Shown here in pieces: positions 23,575 to 34,679 of a stretch of DNA of 64,000 nt (position 1 is its first letter; each line of letters starts with the position of its first letter). The stretch is from Carya illinoinensis (taxonomy: Eukaryota > Streptophyta > Magnoliopsida > Fagales > Juglandaceae). The notes under the pieces were generated by a model, which was not told the DNA's origin, searched no databases, and saw only the letters and a program-made list of their open reading frames with translations. The position numbers were made by a program, and so were the translations under genes. Location of the stretch: assembly GCF_018687715.1 (NCBI RefSeq), contig NC_056758.1, positions 33,141,467 to 33,205,466 on the forward strand, written 5' to 3'.

Positions 23575-26500
23575 CACATAATACACAAAAGAATCATCTT
23601 CCACACCACTGCAACTTGAGAACAAGAATGAATTCTAGGCCAACATGCAAGTATTCCTGTCATTGATTTTGGCATAACCCAGGACAATCCAATTCTTCTA
23701 AACACCCTTCCCATAACCCTTTTGCCGCCTCACAATGAATAAGAAGATGATCCACTGATTCTCCAGCTTTCTTACACATTAAACACGACTTCATAACCAT
23801 CATTCAATGCTTTCTCAAATTGTCAATAGTCTGAATGTTTCCAATTGTCGTGGCCCAAACAAAGAAAGCAACTTTTGACGGAACACAAACCTTTCAAATA
23901 TTCTCCCAAGGAAAAGAAAAATTTTGCTGACTATTCATCGTCTTATAAAAAGATCTAACAGAAAACTTATTGGTCTCTGTACTTTTCCAGAGAATATGAT
24001 CCCTTTCATGTCTTCTACTAGCCACTAAATACAGCAACTTGAAAAAATCAGCAACCTCCTCAATTTCCCATTCCAGAACAGATCTGAAAAAAGGGACATT
24101 CCAATGCACCTCTTCATTAGAAAAACTCATCATCTCAGAAATGGAAGCCTGCTGATTAACAGCCAATCTGAAGACATCTGGAAAAACTCTAAACAAAGTG
24201 GACTCACCACACCAAACATCAAACCAGAAACGAATTCTTTAGCCATCACCTACCCCATAATAAACTTGTTTCACAAAATTATCCCAACCTTTTCCAATGA
24301 ATTGCCATAAGCTTACCCCATAAGTCCCCCTACTCTCCTTAGTACACCAACCCCTCCAATCACTACGATACTTCCGGACAATCACCCCTCTACGCATTGC
24401 ACCCTCTTCCTTATTAAATCTCCACAACCACTTCCCCAATAACGCCATATTCAAACTACAAGTTACGAACACCCAATCCACCAACATCAACAGGACAACA
24501 TACTTTTTTCCAATTAACTAAAGACACTTTTTTCTCCTCCCCAAAACCTCCCCACAAAAAAGCTATATACATTTTTCCGATACGATTAGCCACACGAACT
24601 GATAAAAGGAATAAAGAAAGGAAATACATTGGAATATTCAAAAGGGTACTCTTAATAAGGATGATTCTACCCCCTTTAGATAAAAACATCCATTTTCCAA
24701 GCCGCCAACCTTTTTTCAATCTTCTCAACCACCCCGTCCCAAATATACTTTGCCTTGAATGATGCCCCCAACGGGAGGCTGAGATATTTCATGGGCAGAG
24801 AAGAAACTCTACAACCCAAAAACGATGCTAAATCATTAATATTATGAAAAACTCCTGCCGAGACCAACTCTGATTTACCCAAGTCCAATTTTAACCCAGA
24901 AATTGCTTGAAAAGTAGAGTCCCCAATGCTTTAATCTGATCCTCAACAGCATCACATAAAATTAAAGTATCATCAGCAAAAAGTAAGTGTGATATGTAAG
25001 TAAAGCCATTAGAAGAAGAACCCATTGAAAAACCTGAAATAAATTCACCCCCTACAGTAGCCTCCACCATATGGCTAAAAGCCTCCATAACAAGAATAAA
25101 TAAAAAAGAAGATGACAGATCTTCTTGTCTCAAGCCTCTTGAACTCTTAAAAAAACAACAAGGCTGACCATTAACTAAAACTGAAAACATAGTAGTCGAA
25201 ATACATTGTCTAACCCAACCACACCATTTGACACCGAAGCCACATCTTCTAAGCATGTATATCAGAAAATCCCAGCTAACGTGGTTGAAAGCCTTCTCCA
25301 TGTCCAGCTTACAAAGAACCCCGGGAACACCTTCCTGAAGCTGACTATCTAAACATTCATTTGCAATCAATATAGAATCAATAATTTGTTGACCTCTAAC
25401 AAAAGCATTTTGAGATTTTGAAGTAATATTCTCCATCACCATGCTCATACGATTAGCAAAAACCTTCGAAATTATCTTATAAATTCCACTCACCAAACTA
25501 ATAGGTCGGAAATCTTTTAACTCTGAAGCACCAACTCTCTTAGGGATAAGAGAAATAAAAGTTGCATTCAACGACTTCTCAAACTTTTGATAATCATAAA
25601 ATTCATGGAAAACCTGCATCACCTCCGCCCTCACTATCTCCCAACAATCTTGAAAAAAAGCCATAGTATAACCATTAGGGCCTGGAGCTTTGTCTCTTCT
25701 CATCCCACAAACCACCCGATACACCTCATCCTCTTCAAACGGCCTCTCAATCCAGTTTGCTGAAACAAAATCCAATGAATCAAAAAACAGCCCATCAAGT
25801 TTAGGTCTCCAATCCATCGTCTCAATTAAAAGATAACTATAAAACTGTACAGTATGCTCATGAATCTCATCAGGAGAAGACAGAACAGTATTATCAGCTT
25901 TGAGCAACTCAATGGCATTGTTACATCTATGAGAATTAGCCATTTTATGAAAAAAACTAGTGCATTTATCTCCCTCTTTAAGCCATAAGACTCTCGATTT
26001 ATGCCCTCGCGAAATTTCTTCCAACAAAAGCACCCTCTCAAGTTCTAACACCACTTCGTTTTTTCTTGACAATGATTCCTCACAATTCCTCTCTGATTCT
26101 AAGGCTTGAAGCTCTTCCCAAAGAGAATTTTTATCTTGCTCAACTTCCCAAAGACTTCCTTATTCCACATCTTCAAGTCGGCCTTCAAAGCTCTAAGTTT
26201 ACTTGCCAACACAAAACTAGGAGTCCCCTCAAAATAATAAGAGTGCCACCAGCTTCTCACCTTGTCCACAAAACCCTCAACTTGAAGCCATATATTCTCA
26301 AATTTAAAATAACGTCTAGCTTCTATAATACCCCCACAATCAATAAGAATGGGAAAATGATCAGAACATACCCTAGGCATTCTTTTTTGACTTACCCTTG
26401 GATAATGAGACTTCCAAGAGGAAGAAACAAGGAATCTGTCCAGCCTTGAACCGCCTCTATGATTAGACCACATGTATTCCCCCCCCAACCAAAGGCAAAT

Positions 26501-27042
26501 CCAGCAATTTCAAGTCAAAAATAAGCTGAGAAAAATTCTCCATAGCAGAAGACAAAGGATAATTACCCTCCCTCTCACTAGGAAAACGAGTAGTATTAAA
26601 ATCCCCAAAAATACACCATGGCATATCCCACAAATAATGAATCTATTCCGATCTCTATTTGGCACATAAACATTTTCCAAAGCCTAAATCCAACCGTCCT
26701 CAATATTTTTTAAAACACAAGCCACTAAGAAAACTCCAATTCAATCCTCCACCAATTCAACAACTCTCTTATCTCACATTACCAAGATACCACATGAAGA
26801 TCCCAAAGAAGGTAAATGAATCCAACCAACAAAGGCACATCTCCACAAGCTACGAATAATATTACCATCAATAAAATTCAATTTGGTTTCTTTTTTTTTG
26901 ATAAGTAAAAATCAAAATTCAATTTGGTTTCTTGGAGACAAACAATGTCAGCCTTCCAACTATGAATAAGAGCTCTAATACGAAGGCATTTATTAACGTC
27001 ATTTATCCCCCTAACATTCCAAGACAAAATTTTAAGCTTCAT
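23575..27042 (-). pseudogene. LINE B ORF2 remnant: endonuclease, RT, zinc knuckle
   Basis: ORF2 starts at the ATG complementary to 27040-27042 with MKLKILSWNVRGIND and VCLQETKLN, the N-terminus of an APE-type endonuclease, and ends that domain with SDHFPI at about 26350. The RT lies in a long open frame (24891-26072) with RRDKAPGPNGYTMAFFQDCW, FISLIPKR, KLDMEKAFNHVSWDFL, GLRQEDL (GD changed to ED in the usual GLRQGDP) and FADDTLIL. The zinc-knuckle part is at 23894-24490. Frameshifts lie at about 24890, 24690 and 24470, and a 21-bp retroposed insert breaks the endonuclease. Confidence 0.9.
26893..26913 (-). mobile_element. 21-bp retroposed LINE tail with 20-bp target duplication
   Basis: TTTTTTTGATAAGTAAAAATC is bracketed by two copies of AAAATTCAATTTGGTTTCTT (26873-26892 and 26914-26933). 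On the minus strand it is a 3' end plus poly(A), and its TTTTTTT-GTAAGTAAAAAT-like text matches the 3' terminus of LINE B at 20961-20979. It disrupts the endonuclease frame of LINE B. Confidence 0.8.
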
Positions 27043-27173
27043 TAACACTAGAAAAATCCCTCCCTTTTACTCTCTATCTCCCAGAAGTTCCCTCCTTATT
27101 GTCATAATTAATAGAACATTGCAAGCGCTTCAACTCTCTTTCCTTCCGCACAGCTGATTTCATTGACGTGGAA

Positions 27174-27770
27174 TTAGCAGCTTCTAGCTACTAGGAGAGC
27201 CCTAAATTGATCTTCAAACCCCACGCAAGAAATTCCCACACAACCTTGTAATTCCTCCACCTTTTTTAACAACCAATCTGAGTTCTCCTTTGGATCAACC
27301 TGAGGAGGAAGCATCTGTAAGGGCATCGGACTACCTAGCTCCCCCTCAGTGCAGATTTCAACATCTTTGACCAGCTGAGTAGAAGAAGACAAACACTTAT
27401 TCTCGAAAGAACTGACCCCCCGAAAAGATTCATTCGAAACAGACCCATTAAGCTCATAATCTTCCTCAAAAACCACCCCCATCTCCCACTGTTGACTCCC
27501 CTTGTCAAACAGAAACTATTTCAACAAACTATAACCCTCATTCACTAGACTATACTCGTAACCAACAGAAACTGAATCCATAACAAAAACCAAATCCATA
27601 TTAACCTTGTTACCAACGAGTTCACACTCAATTTCACCCTCTTCTTGTTTCAGCACCTGAGACACTACCCCGACCCCACCAGAAACTTCGGAAGTATCTG
27701 TTGAAATGTTCTGTGTTGGCACTAAGACCATCGACTCTTTACAAACGATTTCACCCTCTTCTTTTCCCAA
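27174..27770 (-). pseudogene. LINE B ORF1 tail remnant
   Basis: Two consecutive minus-strand frames (27516-27770, 27174-27482) of acidic, low-complexity protein (GKEEGEIVCKESMVLVP; VEELQGCVGISCVGFEDQFR) lie just upstream of ORF2. By position this is the C-terminal part of ORF1, which in plant L1 elements has an RNA-binding domain and zinc knuckle; neither is visible here because the element is 5' truncated. Confidence 0.5.
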
Positions 27771-27931
27771 CGCCTAAGACACCACCCTAGCCCCACCAAA
27801 AGCTTTGGAAGTACCTGTCGGAATGTTCTGTGTCTGCACGGTGACCGTCGACTTAGAAATGGGCAACGAAACAACGCCCTTAAGCTCATCCGAAATACCC
27901 GAAATATTGGGTTGTTTTTGCTTTATAATCA

Positions 27932-27977
27932 ACTTTATAATAAAAGTAACTTTATAATCTAGCGTACCACATCAAGC
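27932..27977. repeat. Right half of the split MITE
   Basis: ACTTTATAATAAAAGTAACT and following to CACATCAAG is the reverse complement of the inner part of the MITE at 309-444 (CTTGATGTGG to TATAAAGT). The outer inverted end is missing, replaced by another LINE tail. Confidence 0.6.
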
Positions 27978-27987
27978 CTCTAAAATT

Positions 27988-28127
27988 ATTTTTTTATAAT
28001 TAATAAGAAATTTTATTACCAAGAATAGACATAACTCAAGTACATAGGAAGTATATAAGAGGAAATACCTACATTTTTTGATGAATAAATAAGGTATATT
28101 GATCAAAAAAGGAAATACCTACATACA
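27988..28127 (-). mobile_element. Short LINE 3' tail insertion
   Basis: The segment starts with a T-run and the text AAGAAATTTTATTACCAAG followed by GTACATAGGAAGTATA, matching the layout of the 3' ends at 20957 and 21237. It is flanked by CTCTAAAATT (27978-27987 and 28128-28137). It is a severely 5'-truncated LINE copy, later interrupted by a 35-bp insert at 28075-28109. Confidence 0.65.
28075..28109 (-). mobile_element. 35-bp retroposed fragment with 15-bp target duplication
   Basis: AGGAAATACCTACAT is present at 28060-28074 and 28110-28124 around TTTTTGATGAATAAATAAGG and following. The leading T-run and long duplication point to target-primed retroposition of a very short transcript end. 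Confidence 0.65.
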
Positions 28128-28137
28128 CTCTAAAATT

Positions 28138-28452
28138 GAAAAAGACTAAAGCAAATCAAGAAAATCATCATAAATTTTTACTTTTATTTTTTCCAAGCAT
28201 TAAGCAAATAAATTCACCATGGTCACGTAAGTGTCCTCTTATGGGTGATTACCTCATCCAATTTTATAGTAACATCAAAGATGCATGAAAGCATTAATAA
28301 GTTATAAGGGGCAACGAAAAAGGGGCATTCCATATCTTATTGCAACTTATAAAAATAATCCGCTATCCATACAAAGAGATATCAACTTATGAACCTTCAA
28401 CTTAGGGCGACCACCTTAACTTACAAGTATCAAGTATGCGATGTCCAGCACT
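28138..28452. other. Spacer downstream of the small gene
   Basis: AT-rich, with no coding signal. It must contain the 3' UTR and poly(A) site of the minus-strand gene ending at 28453. No single polyadenylation signal stands out. Confidence 0.4.
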
Positions 28453-29052
28453 TTATTCTTCCTGTTTACGAGTTCCTTTATTCTTGTTACCGTATATCAA
28501 ACCAGTTTCCTGGAAAACAATTTCCAAATCGAACCAAATTAGAGAAACCCACAGAAAACGAACAGCTCAGTAAAAAATAAGCCACAATTCGCGTAATATT
28601 TTTTTCCTGGAAAACAATTTACAAATCGAACCAAATTAGAGAAAACCCCACAGAAAACGAACAGCTCAGTAAAAACTAAGCCACAATTCGCGTTATATTT
28701 TACCTGTGGGTCGGGAATTGGTTTTCGTTTCTCAACATAGCGATAAGGATCATCCAAAGCAGCAAGCGCTGCCCTTTCCTGTAACAAAAGAATACTCTAA
28801 TCCTCATCCCAGTTCAAGAGAAATTGGAATCGCTGTGGACGAATCGAGATAGAGATAGAGATCGAGATCGAGAATGGACAAACACACCTCTTGTTCACGC
28901 TGGAGGTCTCGGGCTGGCTTGACCCAAAGGTAATAAGCTAGGGTTCCAGCCACGGCCCACGAAGCGAGGTTGGCTCCTCCTCTAAGACCTCCCATAGAAT
29001 TGCCTAGGAAGGACCTCACATTTCCCAAAGTTCTTCCCCAACTACTCCTCAT
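28453..29052 (-). CDS. Small single-pass membrane protein, 98 residues, three exons
   Basis: Exons on the minus strand are 28888-29052, 28704-28778 and 28453-28509, all phase 0, with introns GTGTGT...TTACAG and GTAAAA...TTCCAG. They join 55, 25 and 18 codons plus a TAA stop. The N-terminus is basic and Ser/Gly-rich (MRSSWGRTLGNVRSF), followed by a hydrophobic span at about residues 29-43 (LASWAVAGTLAYYLW) and a charged tail with DPYRYVEKRKPIPDP and ending KQEE. The pattern suggests a small mitochondrial inner-membrane protein, with the basic start as targeting signal. I recognise it as a conserved plant family but cannot name a function. Codon quality, splice sites and frame are all intact, so it is probably active. 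Confidence 0.85.
28509..28703. repeat. 97-bp tandem duplication in intron 2 of the small gene
   Basis: Unit 1 (28509-28605) and unit 2 (28606-28703) share CCTGGAAAACAATTT, AAATCGAACCAAATTAGAGA and the following text through CCACAATTCGCGT. The unit includes the intron's 3' splice region, so TTGTTTTCCAG occurs twice; the outer copy is used in my model. Confidence 0.9.
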
Positions 29053-29854
29053 CGAACCGAAATTCAGAGCCTGTCCTCGCTAATTCTTTATTCTTCTGTT
29101 TGGACCTCGCTAATGATAACAGATAAACCCTCAACTCTTCAATAAACCTTCGACTTTTACGGACTCGTGGACTGTATTTTTATAAAAATAATTATATTTT
29201 TTAACATTTTACTTTATAAATAAATTATTTATGCAATTTTCAAGCCAATAAATTTAGGCAAGTCCTTCCAAAAAATAATAATAATAATGCTTTTCTCGAA
29301 CTTGTATCAGTCCTTTAGTCCTCTTTCTACGTGGCCTCCATTTGAAGTAATGCTTTGAGAGTATTTGTCAGATTTTCTCATAATACATGTTGAAATTTTA
29401 AATCTTTATAATTATATTCATATTTTTTTTAGTAATACTACATACAATTATTTTTATGTATTTTTTATATATTTCACTAATGTGATTAACTATATTAATT
29501 TTTTTTAATACACAATCAATCACATAAATAAAGTGCACAAAAGAATACATAAAAGTGACTATACATAGAATTTTTATTTATTTTATAACTTATTTTTATA
29601 TGTTCATAAAAAAAATTAACTTTTTAAATTTAAAAATTCATCTTCAACAAAAAAGAAATATTTTCTGCAATAAACTCGATACTTAATTATTTTATGGAGT
29701 AATCATAACTAAAAAATATATATATGAATTTAGATCCTTAAGATTTCTTGTATAAACTTTTGGGTGTGGAATATGAACATCCTTATTTACAACCAAAGAG
29801 TTTATTCAAGTTTTTTATACCTGTTTTGAAGATGATCTCCTTGCCGAGCTTAGT

Positions 29855-30035
29855 CTCTTTTGGTTATATAGTTCATATGAGATGTTTTGTTAAAAGTTAA
29901 ATAAAATATTGTTATGATATAATTTTTTTAATATTAATTTTGTTTTGAAATTTAAAAAATTTGAATTGTTTATTATATTTTGTCTAGAAATTTAAAAATG
30001 TTGTAATGATTAGATGAGATTAAATAGTGATTTAG
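29855..30035. repeat. AT-rich interspersed repeat, forward copy
   Basis: Text such as GTTAAATAAAATATTGTTAT, AAAATTTGAATTGTTTATTA and AATGATTAGATGAGATTAAA is the approximate reverse complement of the repeat at 35880-36215. I associate this family with Fagales genomes, where it is abundant; that is recollection. Confidence 0.5.
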
Positions 30036-30233
30036 TGCTTGGCTTATTGCATTCATTTATAAGGAGGGATACATGCTTACAGGTTGCAAAGCCAACATGA
30101 AAAATAAAAAGAAGGGAAGGAAGTGGTATGCTACAAACCCCAAACACTTGTTGCCTAATGCTATGTTGAAGGTAATCCCAGAGGTTCACAAATTGGGGAA
30201 GTGTAGACATCTATAAGTTGCAGCAGATGTTTG

Positions 30234-30242
30234 TTTTTTTTT

Positions 30243-30273
<31 letters not shown>
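30234..30273. repeat. T19-G21 homopolymer block
   Basis: 19 T directly followed by 21 G. Runs of G this long are rare in plant DNA and hard to sequence accurately, so the length is doubtful. Confidence 0.9.
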
Positions 30274-30842
30274 TCCATGTCATAATGTCCTAAACTGAGA
30301 TAAAAGCCAAACAGATAGGGAATAGAATAGGTCTTCCAAGTTGAAACGAGTTTTTGGAAGAGTCTGTTTATTATTGGTTTTTTAGGGTTTCAGCACCTTT
30401 CTTCTTTTCAGGTCTCCAGACATTGTAAAAACCTGGTTTTGATATGTAACATCATGTCATTATCTTGGCCCTTGTGTGTGTTTCAACATTTTGTACTACA
30501 CCATCCATGCTGAATCTCAGCCAATCAAGAGAGATCTTGTCCTTTGGTACAGTAACGTACAAGAATTCAATATGCACAGCAACTAAAACGCGTTAATACG
30601 GCAACAAAAGTAGATACTCTATTCAAACAAATCAATTTCGGGCAGGTGTCATTCTTGTGTCCGAAGTGACAATGGGACAAAAGGAAGAACATCAGACCAC
30701 CAGCCCCTTGGATTCTGGTACCCAAGTACTAACTTATAATAGCAAATTACAACAAAAAAGACAGGACAGAGATCAAAACGACAATCAAGACATCAAACAG
30801 GCTAAATATTTTGGTGGGGGCGCTTGGGATGCAATCATACTC

Positions 30843-30845
<3 letters not shown>

Positions 30846-30876
<31 letters not shown>
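30846..30876. repeat. (AG)n microsatellite
   Basis: About 31 bp of AG dinucleotides, close to the 3' end of the HMGR gene. Confidence 0.9.
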
Positions 30877-30879
<3 letters not shown>

Positions 30880-31078
30880 GAGACCACAAACTAGCCATGT
30901 TTCATTCTCCCCCTCCACTTTCTACAATAATAAACTTTACAGCTATGAAAGCAAAGCAATCTCACATGGGCAGTTGATTTGCTTTCCCCTCCCCGACTCT
31001 CTCTCTCTCTCCCCTCTTTCTCAGCCACTTTTGCCTTTTATTTCTGATTCCTTTGATTTCTGGGGCCAACTTTTTCCT

Positions 31079-34000
31079 TCAAGATGCAACTTTGGTCACA
31101 TCTTTGCTGGATCTGTTGTATTTCATGTGACTATTGACAAGCTGCCCAGATGCAATGGCAGACAGCACAGAGAGCTCCCCAGCCAAAACCGCGCCAGCTA
31201 CAATGGTGGCCAGAAGCCTAGAGTTTGATCCTGGTGACTCTTTGTTTGCACCCTTCACACCGATCAAATTCAAGCAAGCAGACTGAGATGCAAGCTGAGT
31301 CCCACCTCCAACAGTACCAACCTGACAGAAAAATATGTCAAACGAAGCCATAAGTTACGAATCAAACTAACTATAATCATGCCCATATGAAATTATCAAG
31401 TACCTCAATAGAAGGCATAGATACAGAGGCGTGAAGATCCTTCCCGTCATTGACAGGTTCCAACATGGTGATGCAGTTAGAACTCTCAACATTTTGTGCT
31501 GGATCTTGGCCTGTGGCAATAAAGATTGCAGAAACAATGTTGCTGGCATGGGCATTATATCCACCAAGTGCACCAGCAATTGCAGAACCAGCGAGGTTTT
31601 TTAGCATGTTAAGCTCTACAAGGGCAGCTACATTGGTCTTCAACACCTTCTTAACCACCTCCTCCTTGATTGTTGCCTCACAAACAACAGATTTTCCACG
31701 ACCTTCAATCCAATTTACAGCGGCGGGTTTCTTGTCCGAACAAAAATTTCCTGGTCAATTAAGGAATTGTAAATACCAGAAAATTGAATGGATATTGCAG
31801 TATGTATTGTTTCTCTAGAAATATAGCTGAATTGACCCAACCTAAGAAATTCATTGCATAGTCTCTTTAGACATAGGTGATTGACCCTACCAAAGGGTAT
31901 GAGTTCGCATACATTGAAACGAAGAAAGATATCTAAAGACTGAGCAATTGCAATGAATTCAAACTTTTTACTTGTAAAGTTAAATGGTTATAAAAAAGGA
32001 GTCCAACCAAAATGAAATCCTAAAAATTGATAGTACTAAAATATCAAATTAGGAAATCTATGAAAATTTGTTCACAATTGAGGGGAAAGAGTTGGTGCTG
32101 ATAATTATTTTTCCACTAGTATGCATACTTTTGTTTATAAGAAATTGTAAGTTTTATTTATGTTTACAATAGGCACAGCCACAGTGCATGCCTGTTAATG
32201 CATAAAAGAAACGTTTCTTTTTAAAAAAATAAGTAGAAAAAGATAGAAATGGATAAATATACAAATAAAACTACCGCTGCCATGTGAGAAAATCTGTGAA
32301 TATTGTACCCATTGACATCTGAAACAGTAAAATGCTTAAAGGAAACTAACGGACGCCTCACCCTTTTCCTCATATAAAATGACTTGGGAATTCAAAAGCA
32401 AGTGGAAAAAGGATACAGCTCATGTGCCAGTGTTGAAGTATCAGTATTTAGAATGAAAATAATGCTATGAATGAAGATAATGAACCCTAATCAACTGACA
32501 TTACCGCCAAAATAACTAAAATATTTTGACAGATGTCAGAAGTAATGATATTGAATTATTGACAGAAAGGAACATAACATGCTTCTGTTTGTCAGTAAAA
32601 GATATACAGATTGAATAACATGAACTTTTTGTCAAAATCTGTACAATAAAAAGAAAACTGTGGGATCAAATTAATTTCACTGCCCGCTTCACTGAAAAGT
32701 AGAAGCAAAAGCACCATGTGAAAATCGAGGAACTTACCCGAGATGCCAATAACATCCATGTCAGGGAAATCATCTTGAAGGAAATCGAGGACGTTCTGAA
32801 CCCCTTTAGACACCATGTTCATGCCCATTGCATCGCCTGTGCTGCAGCTGAATCTCATATAGAGATTCTTTCCGGCCATGGAGCAGTGAATACCTTGGAG
32901 CCTTGCGAATCTACTAGATCTGCAATCAGGAAAAGAACACGACTATGAGTGAAAAAGCTTAAGAAATAAACTCCCTTTTAATAATATTAAAATTTTGTGA
33001 TCGATGGGAAAAAGGAATCTTCATTAAAGTCTGATAGTTTGGTACAACTATATAACTTCGCTAAGGTGAAGTTTCATTTCAATAGAGAGTTTTCATTTCT
33101 TTTCATTTGTCCTCTTTCTCTGGGTAAAGATCCTATTTTCTTTTCTTTCCTTTTTTCTCTTGAAAACGAAATTTGAAGCACTGATTTTCTTTTTCCCTGT
33201 CACTTTGGAAACAAAATTTAAAATTCGGGTTCTAGCCTCCGATTATCTAACTTTACTTCTTTCCTTCCAGTTTTGTTCTTAAAAACCTATCAACGTCAAC
33301 AGGTTTCAATTAAGAGACAGAAAAATCAAAATCAAAGTTAAACGCTACAGAGAATCGTAATACTTATCAGAAAATATATAGACAAATCATAGGCATCAAC
33401 CAGGAGATTAACAGACAACAAATGAATTAGGGAAGAAAAGCCCGTCAATTCTGGAGAAAATGAAATCAAAGTAATAAAGCTGAACCTGTTGAAAACAACG
33501 CCAAGTGTCTCGAAATTGTCGGGATCCTCCAAGAAGAACTTCAATTCCGAAGCCCTTTTGGCCGAGGCAAACCTCACCACAGGGGCTCTAGTCATTGCGT
33601 CCCTCAGCAGGATGCTAGTTGCCCCACCAGAGGCGTAAATGGCCTTACACCCTCGGTTGGTGCTGGCCACAAGGCACCCCTCGGTGGTGGCCATGGGAAC
33701 CGAGTACTCGAACCCGTCGAGCAGCAGCGGGCCTGCTATCCCCACCGGAATCTGCACGTATCCCACTGGCATTTCGCAGCATTGCCCCAGAATCGACTCG
33801 TAGTCCAAGCCTTCCAAAGGCAAGCCCTGCAGCGACCTCCCAGTCATTCTCTGCAGCGCCTCGCGCCGGATTGAAGCCGCTCTCTTACAGTCCCCGAGCT
33901 TCGATTCCAGTGAGTACGACGGGATCGTACCGTCCACAACCAATTTGACAATCTCCTCGTCCTCTTCCGAGGACAGAGTCGAAATTATCGGCTCGGGATT

Positions 34001-34462
34001 GGCTAATTTGGGTGGTGTAGGTGGCGTTGGGGAGACAGCAATGCGAGGTGTACGGCGGGGATCATCGTCGATGAGGAAGTTCCGATGGTGTTGGGGGTCG
34101 TCGAGATCCCATGTGTCGTGGGAGGCGCGTGAGATGAAGGACTGGACGAAGTCAATGCCGAAGAAGCCGAGGAGGTAGATGAATGAGGCAATGAGGGATA
34201 CAATGGCGGCGATCTCGGAGAGCGTGACCACATGGAGGGGCGTCGAGTTACGGATCTTGTCTCGCCACCGGTGGAGCAGGTAGTACGCCACCGAGAAGAA
34301 CAGCGTGAAGAATACCGCGTTGGTCAGGTAAAGTGGCAGCGGGAGCGCGTCCGATGCTCTGGGTGTCGGGGAGGGAGATCGACGATCCACGGAAGAAGAT
34401 GATCTATCGTGATCGGTGGTTCCCCTTGGAGGCGGCCTTGGTGGCCGTCGGCGAATGTCCAT
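31079..34462 (-). CDS. HMGR: 3-hydroxy-3-methylglutaryl-CoA reductase, four exons
   Basis: It reduces HMG-CoA to mevalonate with two NADPH, the key controlled step of the cytosolic mevalonate pathway, at the ER membrane. Exons are 33486-34462, 32738-32919, 31404-31750 and 31079-31321; phases fit and give 582 residues, normal for plants. The start at 34462 gives [12 protein letters not shown]; an upstream in-frame ATG only adds low-complexity leader. Two membrane spans lie at about 43-63 and 82-104, then an acidic linker, then the catalytic domain with [18 protein letters not shown] (230-247), [17 protein letters not shown] with catalytic Glu261, GDAMGMNM (Asp355), Lys393 in [22 protein letters not shown], and His567 in [12 protein letters not shown]. 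The Ser after NR is the family's regulatory phosphorylation site. Every frame is intact; no defect seen. Confidence 0.97.
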
Positions 34463-34570
34463 TGGGATCCTTTTTTGGGGGGGCTGGATTGGCGGTATAC
34501 GAAATATGAAAGAGTGGAAGTGAGGGACAAAGCACAAGTTTGGGAACAGCCAAGTAGGTTGCGTTGGTTT

Positions 34571-34577
34571 TTTATAG
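34571..34577 (-). promoter_or_regulatory. Probable TATA box of HMGR
   Basis: Minus-strand CTATAAAAAA lies about 110 bp upstream of the HMGR start codon, a normal distance for a plant TATA box with a short leader. Confidence 0.6.
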
Positions 34578-34598
34578 GGGAGCTGGGTGGACCGTATA

Positions 34599-34658
34599 CA
34601 CGTGCGTTGGGGGCAAACGTACACCCAGACATCTCATTCCCCCAATATCTCGCACGTG
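34599..34658. promoter_or_regulatory. Two G-boxes upstream of HMGR
   Basis: Perfect CACGTG palindromes at 34599-34604 and 34653-34658, 54 bp apart and 25-85 bp upstream of the TATA box. G-boxes bind bHLH (for example PIF, MYC) and bZIP factors, which would fit light or jasmonate control of HMGR. The sites are seen; the regulation is inferred. Confidence 0.55.
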
Positions 34659-34679
34659 CTTGTCTTTTCTAATTTTTTG

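Larger units (their letters stand above)
20957..27931 (-). mobile_element. LINE B: 5'-truncated L1-type retrotransposon
   Basis: A minus-strand non-LTR element whose poly(A) end is the T-run at 20957-20968 and whose 5' end is cut inside ORF1 near 27931. It encodes, 5' to 3', an ORF1 tail, an endonuclease, an RT with FADD and a zinc-knuckle C-terminus. Without its own insertion (LINE A, 21220-23574) it measures about 4.6 kb. It is flanked by a probable 7-bp ACTTTAT duplication and sits inside a MITE. It is inactive, with stops, frameshifts and two later insertions. Confidence 0.82.
29053..31078. other. Intergenic region between the small gene and HMGR
   Basis: No supported gene. AT-rich, with an interspersed repeat (29855-30035), a T19-G21 homopolymer block (30234-30273) and a (GA)n run (30846-30876). 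The right-hand few hundred bases should contain the HMGR 3' UTR. Confidence 0.5.

Noticed and set aside
30657..31228. + strand frames through the (AG)n repeat and HMGR exon 4
   Set aside because: They consist of dinucleotide repeat translation and antisense of the HMGR last exon.
33619..34672. + strand frames opposite HMGR exon 1
   Set aside because: Antisense shadows of a clearly coding exon.
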